NCBI RefSeq assembly: GCF_011682055.1
Contig: NZ_JAAQOM010000002.1
Location: 1-64,000 of the forward strand
Length of the DNA stretch: 64,000 nt
Source of the DNA: Telluria antibiotica
Lineage (GTDB): Bacteria; Pseudomonadota; Gammaproteobacteria; Burkholderiales; Burkholderiaceae_D
Direction: 5' to 3'
The notes under the pieces are model-generated. The model searched no databases, had not been told where the DNA came from, and worked only from the letters and a program-made list of their open reading frames with translations. Shown piece after piece: positions 56,561-64,000 of the stretch (the first letter of the stretch is position 1; each line of letters starts with the position of its first letter). Position numbers and translations under genes: made by a program.

Positions 56561-57751
56561 TCACAGGCCCAGGATCATCTGGGAGATGATGTTGCGTTGG
56601 ATCTCGTTCGACCCGCCGTAGATCGACGTCTTGCGGAAATTGAAGTAGTGCGGCAACAGCGGCGCGGCGAAGTCGTCGTCGATGATGCTGTGTTCGCGCT
56701 CGCCATCCAGATAGGCCGGGTCGAACGGCAGCGCCAGCGGGCCCGCCGCTTCGACCATCAGCTCCGACAGGCGTTGCTGAATCTCCGTACCGCGCACCTT
56801 CAGCACCGACGCTTCCGGCCCGGGCGCCTTGTCCGTTTGCGCCAGCACCCGCAGCACCGTCATCTCCAGCGCCATCAGCTCGATCTCCAGGTCCGCGACC
56901 TTCGCCGCGAACAGCGGGTCGTCCAGCAGCGGCGCGCCATTCTTTTGCTCGCGCAGCGCGAGCGCCTTCAATCGTGCCAGTTCGCGTTTCGAGCGCCCGA
57001 CGGCGGCGATCCCCGTGCGTTCGTGGCCCAGCAGATATTTGGCGTAGGTCCAGCCGCGGTTTTCCTGGCCGACGAGGTTCGCCACGGGCACGCGCACGTT
57101 GTCGAAGAAGACCTCGTTCACCTCGTGGTCCTCGTCCAGCATGATGATCGGGCGCACGGTGACGCCGGGCGCGTGCATGTCGATCAGCAGGAACGAGATG
57201 CCCTCCTGCTTGCGCACGCCGGGATCCGTGCGGACGAGGCAGAAGATCATGTCGGCGTGCTGGGCGAGCGTCGTCCACGTCTTCTGGCCGTTGACGATGT
57301 AGTGATCGCCGTCGCGCACGGCGGTCGTCTTCAGCGACGCGAGGTCGGACCCGGCACCGGGCTCCGAATAGCCCTGGCACCACCAGTCCTCGCACGACAG
57401 GATGCGCGGCAAATAGTAATCTTTCTGGGCCTGGCTGCCGAACGCCATGATGACGGGCGCGACCATGTTCACGCCGAATGGCAGCACGGGCGGCGTGCCG
57501 GCGCGGGCGCATTCTTCCTCGAAGATGTGGCGCTGCACGGGTGTCCAGCCGGGGCCGCCGTATTCGCGCGGCCAGCCGGGTGCCGCCCAGCCCTCGCGCG
57601 CGAGGATCCGGTGCCAGCGCACATAGTCGTCCTTGTGCAGGCGCAGGTGGTTGCGCACCTTGTGGCGCAGGTCGGCCGGCAGCTCGGCCTCGAGGAAGGC
57701 ACGTACCTGGTTGCGGAAAGCGAGGTCGTCGCCGGTATAGGTCAGGTCCAT
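56561..57751 (-). CDS. Acyl-CoA dehydrogenase (first of the operon)
   Basis: This 396-residue FAD-dependent dehydrogenase has MDLTYTGDDLAFRNQVRAFLEAELP at its start, WAAPGWPREYGGPGWTPVQ, the FAD motif CQGYSEPGAGSDLASLKTTAVRDG, and the C-terminal IYGGSNEIQRNIISQMILGL. It introduces the alpha-beta double bond in an acyl-CoA. The start at 57751 has AGGAG and matches the family; a frame to 57796 is not preferred. It heads an operon of two dehydrogenases and two MaoC proteins. An IS1595 element is inserted 75 bp upstream, in or near its promoter. Confidence 0.92.
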   Translation of the reverse strand: MDLTYTGDDLAFRNQVRAFLEAELPADLRHKVRNHLRLHKDDYVRWHRILAREGWAAPGWPREYGGPGWTPVQRHIFEEECARAGTPPVLPFGVNMVAPVIMAFGSQAQKDYYLPRILSCEDWWCQGYSEPGAGSDLASLKTTAVRDGDHYIVNGQKTWTTLAQHADMIFCLVRTDPGVRKQEGISFLLIDMHAPGVTVRPIIMLDEDHEVNEVFFDNVRVPVANLVGQENRGWTYAKYLLGHERTGIAAVGRSKRELARLKALALREQKNGAPLLDDPLFAAKVADLEIELMALEMTVLRVLAQTDKAPGPEASVLKVRGTEIQQRLSELMVEAAGPLALPFDPAYLDGEREHSIIDDDFAAPLLPHYFNFRKTSIYGGSNEIQRNIISQMILGL

Positions 57752-57799
57752 CTTGTCTCCTTTTATTATGCCGGCCAGAAAAGCACGACCGTTCAAAAG

Positions 57800-57805
57800 A
57801 TTGTA
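57800..57805 (-). promoter_or_regulatory. Candidate -10 box of the acyl-CoA operon, next to the IS
   Basis: TACAAT on the minus strand, 48 bp before the dehydrogenase start. The -35 position (about 57823-57828) falls on the left end of the IS1595 element at 57827, so the original -35 region is disrupted or replaced by element sequence. Confidence 0.4.
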
Positions 57806-57826
57806 CCGGAAATCACCGGTGCAAAA

Positions 57827-58897
57827 GGCTGTGTTCGCGTTAGTTATGTGAACTGAAACCGGGTCGCAGCAGTCATACGCATCGTCGAGTTAACTCATGA
57901 GGAGTGACGATGCGTGCCGTGCCGTTCGACGAGCTCTTTGCCCTGTTGTCGGCGGCCCATCTGTCCGCCCCCGACCTGGCTCGGCTGCGGGAATGGATTG
58001 CGGGAATCGCCCATCCGGACGAGTGCGTCGCGCTGATCGAGCACGCTGCTCGGGGTCGCCCGTGTCCGCGCTGCGCTTGTCCTCGCGTCCACCGGTGCGG
58101 CCAAGCGAGCGGCCTGCAACGTTTTCGTTGCCTCGGCTGCGGGCGCAGCTACAACGCGCTGACGGGGACACCTCTCGCAAGGTTAAGGAAGAAAGAACGT
58201 TGGCTGGCGTATCTGCAGTGCGTGCTCGAGTCGCGTACGGTACGCGACGCGGCGCGCATTGTCGGCGTCCATCGCACGACCAGTTTTCGCTGGCGTCATC
58301 GCTTCGTTCCAGGCGCGATGCGCGATCGGCCGGCGACCTTGACTGTCATTGTCGAAGCGGACGAAACATATCGGTTGGAATCACAGAAGGGTTCGCGCAA
58401 CATGACACGTAAGCCGCGGAAGCGCGGCGGCGTGGCGGGAAAGCGCGGCATCATCGGTGAATTCGACTGCCTCCTCGTGGCACGCGACCGCACCGGGCAG
58501 ACGCTCGATTTCCACACTGGCCGCGGCCAGGTGACGGTGGTGCAATTGAATGTTTGCCTCAAGCCCGTGCTGCCGGCGGACGTCCTTCTGATCAGCGATT
58601 CGGCGCTTTCATACCATCACTTTGCGGAGCAAGCCGGCATCATGCACGAGGCAGTGAACACGAAGCCAGGCGGCCGGTCACGCGGCGCAATCCATCTACA
58701 AAACGTCGATGCCTGGCACAGCCGCTTCAAGAGCTGGCTGGTGCGGTTCCGCGGTGTCGCGAGCCGCTACTTGATCAATTACTCGGGCTGGCAACGGGTG
58801 CTCGATGCGCGACGGCTGGCGACGCCAGCACATCTGCTGCGCGTCGCTGTTCAGCTCGCCTAAATTGCCGCGTCACCGAATTAGCGCGAACACAGCC
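57827..58897 (+). mobile_element. IS1595-family element, copy 2 (1071 bp, complete)
   Basis: The ends are GGCTGTGTTCGCG and the inverted CGCGAACACAGCC, as in copy 1. The flanks gtgcaaaa (57819-57826) and gcgcaaaa (58898-58905) match at 7 of 8, an almost intact target duplication. The transposase gene is complete. The element lies between the acyl-CoA operon start and the PEP-CTERM gene terminator. It shares a nearly identical 252-bp block with copy 1, but differs more elsewhere. Confidence 0.94.
57910..58863 (+). CDS. IS1595-family transposase, copy 2
   Basis: This 317-residue protein is the homologue of the one at 16617. The zinc ribbon is retained (CPRCACPRVHRCG, CLGCGRS), as are the HTH (VRDAARIVGVHRTTSFRW) and catalytic Asp blocks (VEADETYRLES, LLISDSALSYHHF). 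One residue in the third catalytic block differs, reading HLQNVDAWHSRF instead of HLQNVNAWHSRF. Start by analogy to copy 1 at 57910, with AGGAG upstream. Whether the Asn-to-Asp change affects activity is not known. Confidence 0.93.
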   Translation: MRAVPFDELFALLSAAHLSAPDLARLREWIAGIAHPDECVALIEHAARGRPCPRCACPRVHRCGQASGLQRFRCLGCGRSYNALTGTPLARLRKKERWLAYLQCVLESRTVRDAARIVGVHRTTSFRWRHRFVPGAMRDRPATLTVIVEADETYRLESQKGSRNMTRKPRKRGGVAGKRGIIGEFDCLLVARDRTGQTLDFHTGRGQVTVVQLNVCLKPVLPADVLLISDSALSYHHFAEQAGIMHEAVNTKPGGRSRGAIHLQNVDAWHSRFKSWLVRFRGVASRYLINYSGWQRVLDARRLATPAHLLRVAVQLA

Positions 58898-58913
58898 GCG
58901 CAAAAAGCGGACG

Positions 58914-58941
58914 AAAAAAAGCCGCCCCGATACAAGGCGGC
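58914..58941 (-). terminator. Rho-independent terminator of the PEP-CTERM gene
   Basis: On the minus strand GCCGCC pairs with GGCGGC across a 9-base loop, followed by seven T. It lies just beyond the gene's stop and 16 bp from the IS1595 copy. Confidence 0.85.
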
Positions 58942-58961
58942 CCAGGCATGATCTCGACGAA

Positions 58962-59549
58962 TCAGCGCTTGCGACGGCGGGCGACGCCCAGCCCACCCAG
59001 CATACCGGCCATCATCAGCGCGATGGACGACGGCTCCGGCACGGCGGCAGCCGGCGTGGCGGCGGTCGGGGTCGGAGTCGAGGTCGGCGGCAACGGCAGC
59101 GTCACCGGCGGCGGGGCCTGGCCCACGTCGCCGCCGTGTGCGGCTTGCGCCGGGGCCGGCAGCTGCACGACGGCCGGGCCCTGGTTGCCGGCCCCGGTCG
59201 GCAGCGTCACGATGGCGCCGTTGCCCTGGCTGCCGCCCGACGTCTGCTGCGGAGGTGCCGTCACTGCCGGTGCGGGTGCCGCGGCCGCAGGCGCCGGTGC
59301 GTAGACCACTGGCGCGGGCGGCAAGACCGCGGGCGCAGGCGCACTGGCCGCAGGCGCGGGTGCGCTGGCCACTTGCGACGGCGTACCGCCAGCCACTGCC
59401 ACGCGCCGACCGTTGTACACGCCCACCAGGGCGTTGCCGCCGGCAGTGGTCGCATACGACGGATTGCCCACGGCCACAGGCAGGACACCAGCGTTTGCAC
59501 TGAAGGCGCCCCCGACGAGGAACGCCGCGACGAGATAACGAATTGCCAT
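58962..59549 (-). CDS. Pro/Ala-rich PEP-CTERM sorting-domain protein
   Basis: This 195-residue exported protein has a signal (MAIRYLVAAFLVGGAFSANA), a short beta-like segment (GNALVGVYNGRRVAVAGG), then a long disordered Ala/Pro/Val stretch (SAPAPAASAPAPAVLPPAPV and more). It ends with the canonical PEP-CTERM signal: VPEPSS, a hydrophobic helix and RRRKR. The signal directs exosortase-dependent anchoring linked with exopolysaccharide. No exosortase gene is in the window. AGGAG lies before the ATG. Confidence 0.92.
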   Translation of the reverse strand: MAIRYLVAAFLVGGAFSANAGVLPVAVGNPSYATTAGGNALVGVYNGRRVAVAGGTPSQVASAPAPAASAPAPAVLPPAPVVYAPAPAAAAPAPAVTAPPQQTSGGSQGNGAIVTLPTGAGNQGPAVVQLPAPAQAAHGGDVGQAPPPVTLPLPPTSTPTPTAATPAAAVPEPSSIALMMAGMLGGLGVARRRKR

Positions 59550-59646
59550 AATGAACTCCTTGCTCAGTCTAAAAAGTTATTCTTAATTTAACTGCTGAGC
59601 CAATGTATCACAGCTGTAAAAATCACAATTTTCAATTGAACGGCAT

Positions 59647-59682
59647 AAAAAAAAGACGAGGCCCCTGGGGGAGCCTCGTCTT
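59647..59682 (-). terminator. Rho-independent terminator of prc
   Basis: On the minus strand GACGAGGC pairs with GCCTCGTC around a 10-base loop and is followed by eight T. It lies 69 bp after the prc stop. Confidence 0.9.
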
Positions 59683-59750
59683 CAGCCATCCTTTTCGGAT
59701 GAAATGCCGGAAATTCCTATTGCATATTTAACAATCAGTATGCGACAAAA

Positions 59751-61997
59751 TCATTTCAAACTTGACAAATACGGCATCGCGCGCGACGCCAGCCGGGTAT
59801 CAGCTTTCAACATACCCGACTCGTCGGCCAGGATGTGGGCCGCTTCCTGCAGGTAGACGTCCTTCGCGTTTTTCGCGGCCTTCTCGGCTGCGAGCTCCGC
59901 CGTCAGGCTGCGCTCGTCGCCCTGCAGGCCGTCGTCGGCGGCGCCCTTCAGCGCCACATTGGTCTTGCGCGGCGTGGTCGGCATCGGCACCTTGCCGCGC
60001 TGTTCCTTGCTGCCCGGGCCGGCGACCGGCTCGTCCGGATTGTCCTTGCCGGTCAGGCGCGCTTCGCGCAGGCGGGCCTTCGCTTCCTGGTTCTCGCGCT
60101 CCTTGCGGCGCACGGCCTCGTTCAGCGAAATGACGTTGTCCTTGCGCAGCTTCATTCCCTCGGCGATGTCCTGCTCGATGTCGAGGAAGTCACGGTCCTT
60201 GGCGACGCGGGCGTCATGCTTCTTCTGCAGCGGGTTGACCAGTTCCTTCAGGTCGCCCGCCTGCATGTACATGGCCGGCTTGATCTGCGTCCACGGCAGC
60301 GCGTTCTCGTACGACGATTCGCCGAAGTTGTCGTCGTCCGACGTCACGGGGAACTTGATGTCGGGCGTGACGCCGCGCAGCTGCGTGGTGCCGCCGTTGA
60401 TGCGGAAGAACTGGGCGATCGTCATCTTCAGTTCGCCGTACTTCACCTTGTCGTTCTGCGAGAAGCGGTCGAGGTTGATCAGCGTCTGCACGGTGCCCTT
60501 GCCGAAGCTGGGCTCGCCGATGATCAGGCCGCGGCCATAATCCTGGATGGCGGCAGCGAAGATCTCCGACGCCGATGCGGAACCGCGGTTGATCAGCACA
60601 CCCATCGGGCCGTCCCACGCGAGGCCGGCATCCGAATCGCTTTCGACTTCGACGCGGCCTTCGGCGCTGCGCTGCTGCACGACAGGGCCCTTGTCGATGA
60701 ACAGGCCCGTCAGTTCGACGGCCTCGATCAGGGAGCCGCCACCGTTGTTGCGCAAGTCGATCAGGACGTTGTCGACCTTCTCCTTCTTGAGCTCGCCCAG
60801 GATGCGCTTGACGTCGCGCGTGGCGCTCTTGAAGTCCTTGTCGCCCTTGCGGCGCGCTTCGAAGTCCTGGTAGAACGTCGGCAGCTGGATCACGCCGATG
60901 CGGCGCTTGACGCCGTTGTCGGTGACTTCGATGATCTTCTTCTTGGCCGACTGCTCTTCCATGCTGATCTTCTGGCGCACGATGGAAACGGTCGTGTGCT
61001 TGCCGTCCTGGCCGGCGTCGGCCGGGAGCACGTCGAGGCGCACGGTCGAATTGCGCTCACCGCGCACGAGCTGCACGACGTCGTCGATGCGCCAGCCCAT
61101 CACGTCCGTGAACGGACCGTTGCCCTGCGCGACGCCGACGATGCGGTCGCCGACCTTCAGCTTGCCGGATTTGTCGGCCGGGCCGCCGGGGACGACCTCG
61201 CGGATCACGGTATAGTCGTCGCGCGACTGCAGCACGGCGCCGATGCCGTCCAGCGACAGGCGCATGGCGATGTCGAAGTTCTCGGCCGAACGGGGGCCCA
61301 GGTAGTTCGTGTGCGGCTCGATGGCCATCGCGTACGCGTTCATGAACATCTGGAACACGTCTTCGTTGTTCAGCTTCTTGAGGCGGTTCTGGTAGCCCTC
61401 GTAGCGCTTGTCGAGCGTCTCACGGATCGATTTCTCGTCCTTGCCGGCCAGCTTCAGGCGCAGCCAGTCGTTCTTCACGCGGCGGCGCCACAGGTCTTTC
61501 GCTTCGTCGTCGTTCCTGGCCCATGCGGCCTTCTCGCGGTCGATCTGGAGGGTTTCGTCCGTCGTGAAGTCGAACTTGCCCTTCAACAGCTCGCGGGCAT
61601 AGGCCATGCGGTCGAAGAAGCGCTGCTGGTACAGGTTGTAGATCTGGAACGGGACCGTCAGGTCTTCGTTGTTGATCGCATCGTCCAGCTTGGTCCGGAC
61701 AGGCGCGAAGCTGTCGACGTCGGCCTGCGTGAAGTACAGCTTCTCGCTGTCGAGCGCCTTGAAATAGGCATCGAAGATCTTCGCGGACAACGCGTCGTCG
61801 AGCGGCAGGGCCTTGTAGTGGTAGCGCGACAGCACGCGCGAAGCCCACAGGGCGGCCTGGGTCTGGGCGGCGGATGGCTTGAGCTGGACGATGGCGGCCT
61901 TGTCGGTCTGGACAGCAGCAACCTTTTCGGGCTGCGCCGTGACCACGTGGGCCGACATGGCAAACGCCAGCGCGACCATCAACATCTGCTTCTTCAT
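59751..61997 (-). CDS. prc: Carboxy-terminal processing protease Prc
   Basis: This 748-residue periplasmic S41 protease of the Prc/Tsp type trims cell-wall hydrolases and degrades tagged proteins. The signal is MKKQMLMVALAFAMSAHVVTA. A vestigial N-domain (YHYKALPLDDALSAKIFDAYFKALDSEKLYFTQAD) comes first, then a PDZ domain (VVPGGPADKSGKLKVGDRIVGV). The Ser-Lys dyad is visible as S475 in NRGSASASE and K500 in EPSFGKGTVQ; their spacing of 25 equals that of E. coli Prc. The start at 61997 has GGAG; a frame to 62084 is unsupported. Confidence 0.95.
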   Translation of the reverse strand: MKKQMLMVALAFAMSAHVVTAQPEKVAAVQTDKAAIVQLKPSAAQTQAALWASRVLSRYHYKALPLDDALSAKIFDAYFKALDSEKLYFTQADVDSFAPVRTKLDDAINNEDLTVPFQIYNLYQQRFFDRMAYARELLKGKFDFTTDETLQIDREKAAWARNDDEAKDLWRRRVKNDWLRLKLAGKDEKSIRETLDKRYEGYQNRLKKLNNEDVFQMFMNAYAMAIEPHTNYLGPRSAENFDIAMRLSLDGIGAVLQSRDDYTVIREVVPGGPADKSGKLKVGDRIVGVAQGNGPFTDVMGWRIDDVVQLVRGERNSTVRLDVLPADAGQDGKHTTVSIVRQKISMEEQSAKKKIIEVTDNGVKRRIGVIQLPTFYQDFEARRKGDKDFKSATRDVKRILGELKKEKVDNVLIDLRNNGGGSLIEAVELTGLFIDKGPVVQQRSAEGRVEVESDSDAGLAWDGPMGVLINRGSASASEIFAAAIQDYGRGLIIGEPSFGKGTVQTLINLDRFSQNDKVKYGELKMTIAQFFRINGGTTQLRGVTPDIKFPVTSDDDNFGESSYENALPWTQIKPAMYMQAGDLKELVNPLQKKHDARVAKDRDFLDIEQDIAEGMKLRKDNVISLNEAVRRKERENQEAKARLREARLTGKDNPDEPVAGPGSKEQRGKVPMPTTPRKTNVALKGAADDGLQGDERSLTAELAAEKAAKNAKDVYLQEAAHILADESGMLKADTRLASRAMPYLSSLK

Positions 61998-62163
61998 ACT
62001 TCGGTTCTCCGGACGGGGAAATGATTGGCGATCGCCAGGCGGGGGGCCGGCAATCGCGCCGACGCAACGGCGGATGCGACCCATTCTACAGGATAGCGCA
62101 GCGGCGCAGAGCCGGCTTGTACGCCATTTCAGCCGAGCTTAAGTCTGGTCGGGGCCGCCGCGC

Positions 62164-62724
62164 CTACGCTTTTACAAATCGAAACAAACTGGTGTGAAAC
62201 CAACAGTACGCCAGCCCCGCCGCCGCGATGATCAACAGATAAGGCCAGCTGCGCACGGCGAGCCTCCAGTCCACGGGCGATGGCCAGAACGACAGGAATT
62301 GCGGCGCCAGCAGCAACGTCAGCGCCAGGTCGACGGGACCGAAATGCCATGCCGTGCGCGTGCGCCACCACGCCACTGCCAGCGGCAGCAACAGGATGAG
62401 AAACGGAGCCAGCGCCGCCGGCGCCGCGTTATACCAGCGCAGGTTGGCGAACGTCACGGACCCGAGCTCCCACGTGCGGCCCTTGCCGCGCGGGATGATC
62501 GTGAAGCCGACGGGCTCCGCATGGAGCAGCAGCCCGACGCCGAAATGCGCGAGTTCGTGGCAGAACGTGCCGACGGCACTGAGCAGGAAGAACGCGGGAT
62601 GCAGCCGCGTCACGAGCCAGATGAGGAACGCGAGCGCCATCGACGGCACGAGGTACAGCGCGATCTCGCCCAGGCCGCAGGCCCAGCTGGGCAGATGGGC
62701 GGCGCACATTGCCGGCCAGGACAT
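62164..62724 (-). CDS. Membrane protein with HExxH motif (M50-like)
   Basis: This 186-residue inner-membrane protein has five or so hydrophobic segments. The second ends in VGTFCHELAHFGVGLLL, with H-E-L-A-H in the membrane, as in intramembrane metalloproteases of the M50 class. The usual second motif NxxPxxxxDG of that class is not evident, so it may be a diverged member or not a protease. It starts 12 bp after the tdk stop and is followed by prc after 166 bp. Function unknown. Confidence 0.72.
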   Translation of the reverse strand: MSWPAMCAAHLPSWACGLGEIALYLVPSMALAFLIWLVTRLHPAFFLLSAVGTFCHELAHFGVGLLLHAEPVGFTIIPRGKGRTWELGSVTFANLRWYNAAPAALAPFLILLLPLAVAWWRTRTAWHFGPVDLALTLLLAPQFLSFWPSPVDWRLAVRSWPYLLIIAAAGLAYCWFHTSLFRFVKA

Positions 62725-62736
62725 GGTCGCGCCGCG

Positions 62737-63288
62737 TCAGCCCAGGTAGAAGCAGCGCCCGCAGGCCTGGCGATAACTCTCGTTGCCGCCGATGCTGACT
62801 TGCTCCCCTTCGCGGAGGCGGCGTCCTTCGGCGTCGACGCGGATGTTCATCGTCGCCTTCTTGCCGCACGTGCAAATGTTCTTGATTTCCTCGATGTCGT
62901 CGGCCAGCGCCAGCAGGTACGCGGAGCCGGGGAACGGCTCGCCGCGGAAATCGCTGCGCAAGCCGTAGCAGATCACCGGGACGCCCCGTACCTGGGCCAC
63001 CTGGTGCAGCTGCACGACCTGCTCCTTCGTCAGGAACTGGGCTTCGTCGACGAGCACGCAGGCCACGGCGGGCGCCTGTTCCAGGAAGTTCGTGGTCTTG
63101 TCGAACACGTCGGTCTGGCGGTGCGGTCCGAGGCGCGACGTGATCTGGCCGACGCCGTAGCGGTCGTCGATGGCGGCCGTGTACAACTGGACCTTCTGGC
63201 CCTGCTCCTCGTAGTTGTGTGCCACCTGCAGCAGCGACGTCGATTTGCCGGCGTTCATCGCCGAATACCTAAAATAGAGTTTTGCCAC
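62737..63288 (-). CDS. tdk: Thymidine kinase
   Basis: This 183-residue type II thymidine kinase phosphorylates thymidine for salvage. The P-loop is FRYSAMNAGKSTSLLQVAHNYE, LVDEAQFLTKEQV holds the DEAQ motif, and the lid or zinc part has CTCGKKA, then GNESYRQACGRCF with further Cys. The start is GTG at 63288. It resembles the gamma/betaproteobacterial enzyme in length. The following HExxH gene is close, and an extended -10 box lies upstream. Confidence 0.94.
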   Translation of the reverse strand: MAKLYFRYSAMNAGKSTSLLQVAHNYEEQGQKVQLYTAAIDDRYGVGQITSRLGPHRQTDVFDKTTNFLEQAPAVACVLVDEAQFLTKEQVVQLHQVAQVRGVPVICYGLRSDFRGEPFPGSAYLLALADDIEEIKNICTCGKKATMNIRVDAEGRRLREGEQVSIGGNESYRQACGRCFYLG

Positions 63289-63325
63289 TGCTTGCCTGAC
63301 CGGATGACCGTTGTACGATCCGTCG

Positions 63326-63331
63326 ATTATA
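63326..63331 (-). promoter_or_regulatory. Extended -10 box of tdk
   Basis: TTGCTATAAT on the minus strand has a perfect TATAAT preceded by TGn, 37 bp before the tdk start. No good -35 is visible, as expected for extended -10 promoters. Confidence 0.6.
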
Positions 63332-63361
63332 GCAATCGGTCCCGGCGCCGCGCCAGCCGGC

Positions 63362-64000
63362 TCAGTCGCCCGGGTGGTATTTGCGCTCGAGGTGTTTGTC
63401 GATGTCCGCGCGGTAGTACAGCACGTCCTTGAACTCCCCGCGGCTGTACATCGCCGCCTGGTCTGTGAAGTGCGGCGACGCCGGATCGCCGCTCTCGCCG
63501 CCCGCGAGAATGCTCTTCGCGCGCACGCGCGGCCCGAATTCGACCGCGGCCACGAAGCTGTTGCCGCGGTCGCCGTAGATGCGCTTCGTCGTCTGCGGCG
63601 CCGTCATGCCGAACGACGCCAATGATCCCCAGTTCGCCGACGTGAAGCCGACGGGCAGGCTCGGCTTGCCGTCGTCGTAGCGCTGGTCGACGGCGCCGGA
63701 CAGGCGCTGGAAGCGGTTGATCTCGCCCCACGGCGTCTTCCAGTCGCCGAAGTCCGCCTGCAGCTTGTCGCTCGCGCGCGCCAGCGCATCCAGGCGCTCG
63801 CGCGGCGTCAGGCGCGTCTGCACGAAGTCGATCACGGGAATGTGGTCCGCTTTCGCGCGGGCCGACGACTGCTTGACCATGTCCTGCGCCCAGTACACGG
63901 CGAGCGACGTCGGCACGGAGGTCGTCGAGAAGCGCAAGTCCCAGCCGCGCAGCAATGCCACCTGGGCGGCCAGGCGGGCCTTCAGCGGATCGGCGTCCGG
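63362..64000 (-). CDS. Penicillin-acylase-family hydrolase, C-terminal part (cut by window end)
   Basis: The frame runs open to the end of the window and the stop is at 63362; about 212 residues are present. TSLAVYWAQDM, DFGDWKTPWGEINRFQRLSG and LPVGFTSANWGSLASFGM are typical for the C-terminal part of N-terminal-nucleophile acylases (penicillin amidase, acyl-homoserine-lactone acylase). The nucleophile Ser and signal peptide lie outside the window, so the substrate cannot be judged. It is likely periplasmic, as other members are. It is 73 bp upstream of tdk on the same strand. Confidence 0.82.
   Translation of the reverse strand, partial: PDADPLKARLAAQVALLRGWDLRFSTTSVPTSLAVYWAQDMVKQSSARAKADHIPVIDFVQTRLTPRERLDALARASDKLQADFGDWKTPWGEINRFQRLSGAVDQRYDDGKPSLPVGFTSANWGSLASFGMTAPQTTKRIYGDRGNSFVAAVEFGPRVRAKSILAGGESGDPASPHFTDQAAMYSRGEFKDVLYYRADIDKHLERKYHPGD

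Noticed and set aside
57904..57909. Same GTG start in IS1595 copy 2
   Set aside because: Same reason as in copy 1.

Overview
The window looks like chromosome of a GC-rich betaproteobacterium of the Oxalobacteraceae, most like Massilia/Telluria/Duganella. The basis is the gene content rather than a marker gene: phaC with phaR, an MSHA pilus locus, a PEP-CTERM protein, a LivM-LivG fusion, methyl-accepting chemotaxis genes and a dispersed palindromic repeat. No rRNA, tRNA, CRISPR array or replication origin was seen. The DNA is so GC-rich that long antisense open frames run opposite most real genes; these were discarded.

1-1.5 kb is a decayed accessory edge: an IS5-type element cut by the window start, a DUF1851-type immunity gene truncated by it, an intact Imm10-like immunity gene, and a DUF5808-like remnant with two in-frame stops. 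1.8-7 kb holds a TonB-dependent receptor, an aldo/keto reductase, a RhtA-like exporter and a small lipoprotein. 7-12 kb is a branched-chain amino-acid ABC transporter operon (substrate-binding protein, LivH, fused LivM-LivG, LivF). 12-16.3 kb has a class V aminotransferase and glycerate kinase facing a two-gene ABC exporter-like unit. 16.3-21 kb is a mobile-element zone: a possible small RNA with its own terminator, an IS1595 element inserted just behind it with an exact 8-bp target duplication, a three-gene unit (DUF72, Mut7-C, hypothetical), and an IS110/IS1111 element.

21-37.5 kb is mostly housekeeping: trxC, a chemoreceptor overlapping an outer-membrane barrel gene, metC and rimO, the polyhydroxyalkanoate genes phaC and phaR, pgeF and rluD, bamD, an esterase, yaaA, a PIN-domain protein and a methionine-type aminotransferase. 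Two copies of a large inverted repeat sit between convergent genes at 25.6 and 37.6 kb. 37.7-48.7 kb is an MSHA-type type IV pilus locus in two blocks, mshE-mshG-prepilin-mshA and mshI-(PilN-like)-mshJ-K-L-M-N. MshE carries an N-terminal MshEN-type domain expected to bind cyclic di-GMP.

Divergent from mshE, after a 104-bp element with perfect 17-bp terminal inverted repeats, lies a 1504-residue hybrid sensor kinase. It is translationally coupled to a REC-GGDEF diguanylate cyclase. Together these suggest a local circuit from signal to phosphorelay to c-di-GMP to MshE and the pilus; this is inference. 54.4-57.8 kb is an operon of two acyl-CoA dehydrogenases and two MaoC-fold proteins, with a second IS1595 copy inserted in its promoter region. 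The window ends with a Pro/Ala-rich PEP-CTERM protein, the periplasmic protease Prc, a membrane HExxH protein, thymidine kinase and the C-terminus of a penicillin-acylase-family enzyme.
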